The translations under genes and the position numbers were made by a program. The notes beneath the pieces were generated by a model that was not told where the DNA came from, did not search any database, and was given only the letters and a program-made list of their open reading frames with translations. This document shows, piece by piece, positions 7,045 to 11,633 of a stretch of 11,633 nt of DNA. Each line of letters begins with the position of its first letter. The first letter of the stretch is position 1. This stretch comes from an uncultured Collinsella sp. (lineage in GTDB: Bacteria; Actinomycetota; Coriobacteriia; Coriobacteriales; Coriobacteriaceae), in contig CATYJU010000054.1 of NCBI GenBank assembly GCA_958407995.1, positions 1 to 11,633 of the forward strand. Reading direction: 5' to 3'.

Positions 7045-7845
7045 CTAAGGACGCTGGCCCATGCCACCCTCGAGGGTGACGGTCTCGCCGTTCATATACT
7101 TAAAGTCGGGACCGCAGAGCTGAACGACAACGCGGCCGATTTCCTTCTCGACGTCGCCGTAGTGACCCGCCGGCGGCATGTGGACGTTGGCCTTGAACGC
7201 CTCGGGATAGGCATCCTGGAAGTTCTCGAGCGCGGCGGTCCAAGCAAGCGGGCAAACGATATTGACGTTGATGCCGTCCTTGCCCCACTCGTTGGCAGCG
7301 ACGCGGGTCAGACCGCGGATGCCCTCCTTGGCAGCGGCGTAGCTGCACTGGCCATAGTTGCCAAACAGGCCGGCGCCCGAAGCAAAGTTGACCACGGAGC
7401 CCTTGGTCTCCTTCAGGTGCGGGTAGGCCTTCTGCATGTACAGGTAGGTGGCATACAGACCGGAGTAAATGGCGAGGTTGAACTGGTCCATGGTGTGATC
7501 GGCGATCGTCACGCCCGAAGCGCTGGCCTGAGCATTGTTGACGACGGCGTCGATGCGGCCGAACTCCTCAATGGCCTTGTCGATGACGTTCTGGACGACG
7601 GCCTCGTTGTCCTGACCAGCCGAGACATCGGCCTGAACAGGCAGAACCTTGACGCCGTACTCGGCCTCGAGGGATTCCTTGGCAGCCTCGAGCTTGGCAA
7701 CGTTGCGGCCGGTAATGACGAGGTTTGCGCCCTCCTTGGCAAAAGCGATATCGATACCGTAGCCGATGGAGCCAGCGGAGCCGTCCTTGAGCGTGGCCTT
7801 GCCGCCGCCGGTGACGATCACGGTCTTACCAGTGAAAAGTCCCAT
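7045..7845 (-). CDS. Classical SDR oxidoreductase, probable bile-acid hydroxysteroid dehydrogenase
   Basis: This 266-residue Rossmann enzyme has a glycine-rich cofactor loop starting TGGG (12-15) with an apparent insertion (KATLKDGSAG) before SIGYG. R47 in TGRN after the second strand suggests NADP(H). It has NNAQ (103-106) and the catalytic set S156, Y169 and K173 (YAAAK). From memory the GLYATYLYMQ, NFASGAGLFGNYGQCSYAAAKEGIRGLTRVAA and C-terminal GGMGQRP stretches closely resemble 12alpha-hydroxysteroid dehydrogenases described from Eggerthella-type gut bacteria, which oxidise the 12-OH of bile acids. Substrate and position specificity cannot be read from sequence alone. The start at 7845 is preferred because AAAGGA precedes it; an in-frame GTG/CTG extension toward 7893 has no ribosome site. 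A 7-bp hairpin (7865-7871/7876-7882) lies in the leader. The gene appears monocistronic and ends at a hairpin and element S. Confidence 0.88.
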   Translation of the reverse strand: MGLFTGKTVIVTGGGKATLKDGSAGSIGYGIDIAFAKEGANLVITGRNVAKLEAAKESLEAEYGVKVLPVQADVSAGQDNEAVVQNVIDKAIEEFGRIDAVVNNAQASASGVTIADHTMDQFNLAIYSGLYATYLYMQKAYPHLKETKGSVVNFASGAGLFGNYGQCSYAAAKEGIRGLTRVAANEWGKDGINVNIVCPLAWTAALENFQDAYPEAFKANVHMPPAGHYGDVEKEIGRVVVQLCGPDFKYMNGETVTLEGGMGQRP

Positions 7846-8139
7846 ATAAAGTCCTTTCAAATCGCGACGGGCCTGCCCGTCGACTGCGCGCATCCAACTT
7901 CACGCGCCAAAAGCTGAAATGCAACTTTAGCGGGTTCAAGTGAAAAATAAAGCCCATGGCAGGCGAACGGCGCAACGTCTTTCGGCGAAGGGAATGTCAA
8001 GTACAAACTGGATAAAGTGGCCGAGTTTTTGCTATCGACGCGAGCCATCGAACACGTTTTGAAACTTTGCTGCAGCGCGCGGGATGTCGGCGCGAGACTT
8101 TATCATAGGGTGACAAACAACGATGAGGAGCACATGCCT
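7846..8139. other. Divergent intergenic region of SDR and coiled-coil genes
   Basis: The 294 bases must carry promoters in both directions. Visible are a 7-bp hairpin (CGACGGG/CCCGTCG, 7865-7882) just before the SDR ribosome site, and a TATCAT box (8101-8106, +) about 34 bases before the coiled-coil start that could be a -10. Neither promoter has a recognisable -35. The plus-strand frame stays open back to 8017, but the ribosome site argues against using it. Confidence 0.45.
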
Positions 8140-9903
8140 ATGACAGACGAGCTGGACCCCCAGACTCAACAGCATATTGATGATTCCGCAGACGTCACTG
8201 CAGATGCCGACGCTGTGACCTGCGATGATATTGACCTCGACGACCCCATCTTGGACGAAAGCGCTACGGCGGAAACCCCCGGCGTCGAAGATGCCGGCGA
8301 GCAAAACGACGATGCGCCCGCTCAGGACGACGACCCCGTACAGGATGCCGCTCCGCAAGCTGCGGGCCCTATCGAGGTTTCTTCGGAAGAAGAGCTCGAC
8401 GCCGTCATGGACTCCATGATGGATGCCGTCAAAGCGATGAAAGACGCCGTGGCCGACGCTGACGTTGACGCCGAGGAAGAGGAGGCCGCCGAGGCAGCCT
8501 CGACCTTCGTACCCGGCGAGACTCCGGTTGCCGACCAGGGCAGCGCCATGCCCTCGTTTCTGCAGCTCGAGCATCCCACGATTGGCGCTGATGCGGTCGA
8601 CCCGCACGCAGCAGGCTTTTCTGTGGTCGAGGGCGGCACCGGCAATATCGCCGCGCCGCAGGCTACCGATGCGGACGCTGCCGACACCGCTCGCCCGACC
8701 GCCCCGCACTCCCCTGCCGCGAACCGCGATCTGGGGACCGCTGTCTCGAACACCGCGAACGCCGTGGGCACCTTTATCGCCCAGGGCGCCTCGGCCATGC
8801 GCGAGATGAACGCCGCGAAAAAGGCACTTGCCGATGCCCGTGCCCACTTGGCCGAACTTGAGCAGCGCATTGCCGATCAGGCCGAGGAACTCGAGACGCG
8901 CCAGGATATCGCAGGCCGCTACGACCAGATCGTCGCCGACCAGCGCCAGGCGATTGCCACGACCCAAAAGACTGCAGCGGCCGCCGAGATTGACCGTGAT
9001 ACCCACGCCGCCAAAGCGACAGAGCTCAAGGGTCAGCTCGAACAAATGAAGACAGAGGATGACGCGGCTGAGCTCCGTCTGAAGGCCGCGCTCGACGCCG
9101 TGGAGGCCCGCGAGGCGAGCTCGCGCGAGACCGGCAACCGCCTCGTTCGACGTCTTGAGGATTCCAAGCGCATCCGCGACAAGGTGAAGGCCGAGCGAGA
9201 CGCCGGCATTGCCGCCGCACAACAAACCGTCGACGCCACGCGCGCCCAGCTCGAGACGCTGCGTCATGAGTATGCCGAGCTGCAACGCAATCCCTCGGCA
9301 AATCCCGCCAACTATACGGTGCGCACCAGCGAGCTCTCGATGCAGATCTCCGACACGGCAGATGCCCTGCGTAAAGCCGAAGAAGATGTCCCGCGCATCA
9401 CCGCCGACCTTGAGCACTCGCTTGCCGCAGCCGAGCAGGCCGTCGAGCAGGCTCAAGCCCCTATCGCCGACGCAAAACGCGCGCACCAAGCCGTGACGAC
9501 CGAAGCCGATGCCGCGCGCGACGAGCTGCAGACGGCGAAGACCGCCGCCGCGACTCGTCAGCGCGAACTGCGCGAGAAGATCGCCGCGGAGGACAAGGCA
9601 CGCCGCGAGCAGGAGCAGACCATCGCCAACGCCCAAGCAGATGCCGCACATGCGCAGTCGATCATCGAACAGGCGACCGAAGTGCACGACCACCCAGAGA
9701 TCACTGAGTCGCTTGCAGGATCCTTGGCCCGAGACAAAGCCGAACACGCCGAGACCGAGCGAGAAGTCGCCCAGCTCGAGGCCACCGAGGACGCGGTGCG
9801 CGAACGTACCCGCGACTCACGCATCAAATTCACCGGCGCCATCGTCTGCATCGTCGCCGCAATCCTGGCGATCATCCTAGTCTGGCTGTTCGCAAGCAAG
9901 TAG
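8140..9903 (+). CDS. Acidic, Ala-rich coiled-coil protein with C-terminal membrane anchor
   Basis: I do not recognise a named family. The 587 residues fall into three parts. Residues 1-195 are very acidic and low-complexity (runs such as DDIDLDDP and AEEEEAAEAA), probably disordered. Residues about 215-560 form long Ala/Glu/Arg-rich helices with heptad character (LAELEQRIADQAEELE, LREKIAAEDKARREQEQTI), interrupted near 384-394 by NPSANPANYT. Residues 564-584 are one hydrophobic helix (TGAIVCIVAAILAIILVWLF) followed by ASK, so the protein is probably tail-anchored with its bulk in the cytoplasm. No signal peptide or enzymatic motif is seen. GAGGAG (8125-8130) is 9 bases before the ATG at 8140 but only 3 before the in-frame ATG at 8134, which decides the start. 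A scaffold or envelope role is possible but unproven. It converges on queA; its TAG is the first three bases of a palindrome. Confidence 0.85.
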   Translation: MTDELDPQTQQHIDDSADVTADADAVTCDDIDLDDPILDESATAETPGVEDAGEQNDDAPAQDDDPVQDAAPQAAGPIEVSSEEELDAVMDSMMDAVKAMKDAVADADVDAEEEEAAEAASTFVPGETPVADQGSAMPSFLQLEHPTIGADAVDPHAAGFSVVEGGTGNIAAPQATDADAADTARPTAPHSPAANRDLGTAVSNTANAVGTFIAQGASAMREMNAAKKALADARAHLAELEQRIADQAEELETRQDIAGRYDQIVADQRQAIATTQKTAAAAEIDRDTHAAKATELKGQLEQMKTEDDAAELRLKAALDAVEAREASSRETGNRLVRRLEDSKRIRDKVKAERDAGIAAAQQTVDATRAQLETLRHEYAELQRNPSANPANYTVRTSELSMQISDTADALRKAEEDVPRITADLEHSLAAAEQAVEQAQAPIADAKRAHQAVTTEADAARDELQTAKTAAATRQRELREKIAAEDKARREQEQTIANAQADAAHAQSIIEQATEVHDHPEITESLAGSLARDKAEHAETEREVAQLEATEDAVRERTRDSRIKFTGAIVCIVAAILAIILVWLFASK

Positions 9904-9956
9904 TCATTGGGGACGTTCTTAAACGACTAGTCAAACAAGAACGTCCCCAACGACTA
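9901..9956. terminator. 20-bp palindrome containing the stop of the coiled-coil gene
   Basis: TAGTCATTGGGGACGTTCTT (9901-9920) pairs with 9937-9956 with one mismatch (9906/9951). The 16-base loop contains a second palindrome, GACTAGTC (9925-9932). The TAG stop codon of the coiled-coil gene is the outermost part of the left arm. There is no T-run. It is well placed to end transcription from the left, and its GGGGACGTTCTTAAA word matches, inverted, the tail of repeat B. Confidence 0.65.
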
Positions 9957-9966
9957 GCCCAATGAC

Positions 9967-10074
9967 GAGAGTGGATAATCTCCCACTTTGAGCCCCCAAG
10001 CAGGCCAAAAACGGGAGATTATCCACTCTCATTCTGCAGGCACTCATTTAAGTACGTCCCCAATGAGTACCTGC
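9967..10074. repeat. Inverted repeat B, copy 2
   Basis: GAGAGTGGATAATCTCCC (9967-9984) and its exact inverse (10013-10030) form an 18-bp stem with a 28-base loop, the same loop length as copy 1 at 6750-6852. The tail forms a second hairpin: GCAGGCACTCATT (10036-10048) pairs with AATGAGTACCTGC (10062-10074) with one mismatch, enclosing TAAGTACGTCCCC. Stem core, loop end (GCCAAAAAC-like) and tail are conserved with copy 1. Confidence 0.85.
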
Positions 10075-10096
10075 CGATGCTTTGGCGAAGTCAGCG

Positions 10097-10195
10097 AACC
10101 CCCCCCCTAAGCGAGCAAGGTGACGTGAAAGAGGAGGGCATTGACCTTCTGGTCATGCCCGACGATTGAACGTCAGATTGCCGCTTAGGGGGGTT
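10097..10195. ncRNA. Nested three-helix structured element S, copy 2
   Basis: P1 is TAAGCG plus a C tract (10099-10113) with CGCTTAGGGGGG (10182-10193); the AA at 10097-10098 can pair with TT if three extra C bulge. P2: TGACGT 10121-10126 with ACGTCA 10170-10175. P3: GGGCAT 10136-10141 with ATGCCC 10155-10160, an unpaired T10142, then GACC/GGTC closing TTCT. All three helices differ from copy 1 (6904-7002) by compensating changes while loop and linkers are kept. It begins about 41 bases beyond the queA stop, the same spacing as copy 1 to its gene. Confidence 0.6.
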
Positions 10196-10208
10196 TGCAG
10201 CGTCGGCC

Positions 10209-10237
10209 GGTTACGGCGTTTGTAAAACGCCGTAACC
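10209..10237 (-). terminator. Perfect 13-bp hairpin at the queA stop codon
   Basis: GGTTACGGCGTTT (10209-10221) pairs exactly with AAACGCCGTAACC (10225-10237) with a 3-base loop. The last base of the queA stop codon is part of the stem. No T-run follows on the minus strand. It is the counterpart of the hairpin after the SDR gene (7015-7043): flanks match, stems differ. Confidence 0.65.
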
Positions 10238-11448
10238 TACAAAATGAGCATCGCGTCGCCAAAGCTGAAGAAGCGGTAGCGCTCTTCGATAGCAGCGGCG
10301 TAGGCATCCATGATCTGGTCGCGGGTGGCAAGCGCGCTTACGAGCATCATGAGCGTGGAGCGCGGCACGTGGAAGTTCGTGATCAGCGCGTCGACCACGT
10401 GATAGGTCGAGCCGGGCATGAGGTAGAGCTGCGTCGTGGCGTTCTCGCGCACCACGATGTCACCGCGGCCGAGCGTGTCGGCGCCGTCCTCGCGGCCTTC
10501 AAAATAGCGCGCCGTCACAGCCGGATCGGACACCGGAGCATCGGCGTCAAACGCGCTCTCGAGCGAGCGCACCGCCGTGGTACCGACAGCAATCACACGA
10601 TGGCCCTCGGCCTTCGCCTTATGCACGGCGTCGACAACCTCCTGCGACACGTGGTAGCGCTCGGTGTGCATCACATGCTGCGTGGGATCGTCCTCCTCCA
10701 CCAGACGGAAGGTATCGATGCCCACCTCGAGTTCGACGGCGGCAAACTTGGCACCCTTGGCCTCGATGGCAGCCATAAGCTCGGGCGTAAAGTGCAGACC
10801 CGCCGTGGGAGCGGCAGCCGAGTGCTCTTCCTTCATGGCGTAGACGGTCTGGTACTTCTCGGGGTCGCCCTCGTAATCGGTAATGTAGGGCGGCAGCGGC
10901 ACGTGGCCGGCAGCATGGATGGCCTCGTCGAGCGTGCACGGGTCGCCGGCGGCATTGCAACCGGCCGGCTCAAAGCGCACCAGACGGCCACCGCGGCTAT
11001 CGGTGACAAAGTCGATGACCTCGGCCGTCAGCACCACGGGAGCCCCCTCGGGCGCATGGGCGCCACCGGCGCGATACTCAATCTGAGCACCGGGCTTCAG
11101 GCGCTTGCCCGGCTTGACCAGGCACTCCCACACATGGCCGAGCGGATCCACATCCTCACGGCGCTTGAGCAGCAGCGTCTCGACCACGCCGCCCGAGCCG
11201 GCCTTGCGACCGATCAGGCGGGCCGGCATCACGCGCGTCTGGTTGATGACGAGCACATCGCCCGGCTCGATATAGTCGATGATGTCGCGGAAGATGCGGT
11301 GCTCAACGGTACCGCCGTGCTCCAGCGGCTTCCCCGCCTGGGAGCCTTTGCGATCCACCACCAGCAGGCGGCAGGAGTCGCGCGGCTCGGCAGGAGCCTG
11401 GGCGATCAGTTCCTCAGGAAGGTTGTAGTCAAAATCATCGGTACGCAT
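10237..11448 (-). CDS. queA: S-adenosylmethionine:tRNA ribosyltransferase-isomerase
   Basis: QueA transfers and isomerises the ribosyl part of S-adenosylmethionine onto preQ1-modified tRNA to give epoxyqueuosine, the step after Tgt. Family motifs are clear: MRTDDFDYNLPEELIAQ at the N-terminus, VLVINQTRVMPARL (65-78), YQTVYA (199-204), SAAAPTAGLHF (210-220), VGTTAVRSLES (288-298), and ITNFHVPRSTLMMLVSA (356-372). At 403 residues it is longer than the usual roughly 340-360. Part of the surplus is an acidic insert at about 300-338 before TTQLYLMPG. The ATG at 11448 is chosen because AGAGG precedes it at good spacing and it matches the family N-terminus; a GTG at 11463 is the less likely alternative. 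The gene ends at a hairpin and is convergent with the coiled-coil gene. Confidence 0.96.
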   Translation of the reverse strand: MRTDDFDYNLPEELIAQAPAEPRDSCRLLVVDRKGSQAGKPLEHGGTVEHRIFRDIIDYIEPGDVLVINQTRVMPARLIGRKAGSGGVVETLLLKRREDVDPLGHVWECLVKPGKRLKPGAQIEYRAGGAHAPEGAPVVLTAEVIDFVTDSRGGRLVRFEPAGCNAAGDPCTLDEAIHAAGHVPLPPYITDYEGDPEKYQTVYAMKEEHSAAAPTAGLHFTPELMAAIEAKGAKFAAVELEVGIDTFRLVEEDDPTQHVMHTERYHVSQEVVDAVHKAKAEGHRVIAVGTTAVRSLESAFDADAPVSDPAVTARYFEGREDGADTLGRGDIVVRENATTQLYLMPGSTYHVVDALITNFHVPRSTLMMLVSALATRDQIMDAYAAAIEERYRFFSFGDAMLIL

Positions 11449-11466
11449 CTTTGCCTCTTTCACAAA

Positions 11467-11497
11467 GCGCGTCAGTCGAAAAAATCGACTGACGCGC
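11467..11497 (-). terminator. Perfect 13-bp hairpin upstream of queA
   Basis: GCGCGTCAGTCGA (11467-11479) pairs exactly with 11485-11497 around five A (five T on the minus strand). On the minus strand it is followed only by TTT. It ends 18 bases before the queA start, just ahead of its ribosome site, so it either terminates an upstream transcript or forms a structure in the queA leader. A T-poor tail makes terminator strength uncertain. Confidence 0.55.
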
Positions 11498-11597
11498 GCA
11501 TCATTCTCCCCTGTATCCTATCAGCTTGTTGAGAGAAATATAGTATGGCAAACAGATTTGCGACTGTTTTCTCAGCGCCCTTGATTATCAACTTCAT
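11472..11597 (-). CDS. Possible small ORF or 3' end of a gene entering the window
   Basis: An ATG at 11597 with GGAGG 7 bases upstream opens 41 codons (MKLIIKGAEKTVANLFAILY, then FSQQADRIQG) and ends at TGA 11472-11474 inside the hairpin at 11467-11497. The same frame is open upstream to the window edge, through another ATG at 11618, so it may be the tail of a longer gene. I recognise no family. The good ribosome site is its main support. Confidence 0.3.
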   Translation of the reverse strand: MKLIIKGAEKTVANLFAILYFSQQADRIQGRMMRASVDFFD

Positions 11598-11633
11598 CCG
11601 AACACCTCCCACATTCATCCGTACATGTGCGGA

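Noticed and set aside
7162..7917. 251-codon open frame on the plus strand
   Set aside because: Antisense shadow of the SDR gene, whose catalytic motifs are intact on the minus strand.
8017..8139. Upstream extension of the coiled-coil protein
   Set aside because: The frame is open but lacks a ribosome site, whereas GAGGAG is correctly spaced before ATG 8140.
8032..9747. 571-codon open frame on the minus strand
   Set aside because: Exactly antisense to the coiled-coil gene. Its open length follows from the high GC and repetitive Ala/Glu/Asp codons of that gene. No ribosome site or recognisable domain.
10195..11532. 445-codon open frame on the plus strand
   Set aside because: Antisense shadow of queA, crossing its terminal hairpin.

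Overview
The window looks like a chromosomal segment of a Coriobacteriia gut actinobacterium, most likely Collinsella. This is inferred from the high-GC core genes, the style of the queuosine genes, a short-chain dehydrogenase resembling those of Eggerthella/Collinsella, and intergenic spaces packed with palindromic repeats. No rRNA, tRNA or species marker is present, so the genus is an inference.

Left part (1-4496) is accessory DNA. A 1003-residue, more A+T-rich gene (697-3708, +) encodes a fusion of an archaeo-eukaryotic primase domain (AEP, of the type named after TOTE conflict systems), a superfamily 2 helicase and a C-terminal PLD-like domain. To its right, on the minus strand, is a RelB/DinJ-YafQ type toxin-antitoxin pair (3773-4383). 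The segment is bracketed by duplications. A palindromic repeat occurs at 1-66 and 3693-3764. The 3' end of the LOG-family gene (4497-5255) occurs a second time as an orphan fragment at 150-281. Together these mark an insertion or island beside the LOG gene.

Right part (4497-11633) is core-like. On the minus strand are the LOG-family protein, tRNA-guanine transglycosylase (tgt), a classical SDR resembling bile-acid 12alpha-hydroxysteroid dehydrogenases, and queA. On the plus strand is an acidic, Ala-rich coiled-coil protein with a C-terminal membrane anchor (8140-9903). tgt and queA act in the same pathway (queuosine in tRNA) but are separated here by the SDR and coiled-coil genes. A possible small ORF reads toward queA at the right edge.

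The most unusual feature is a block of about 290 bp present twice (about 6750-7043 and 9967-10237), each copy ending at the stop codon of a minus-strand gene (SDR and queA). Each block holds a long inverted repeat, a nested three-helix element with conserved loops, and a terminal hairpin next to the stop codon. Between the copies the loops and linkers are conserved while the paired arms differ in compensating ways in all three helices and the terminal hairpin. This is the pattern expected of a structure maintained by selection, and it is the best candidate here for an undescribed element. The repeat at 1-66/3693-3764 also shows one compensating base-pair change.
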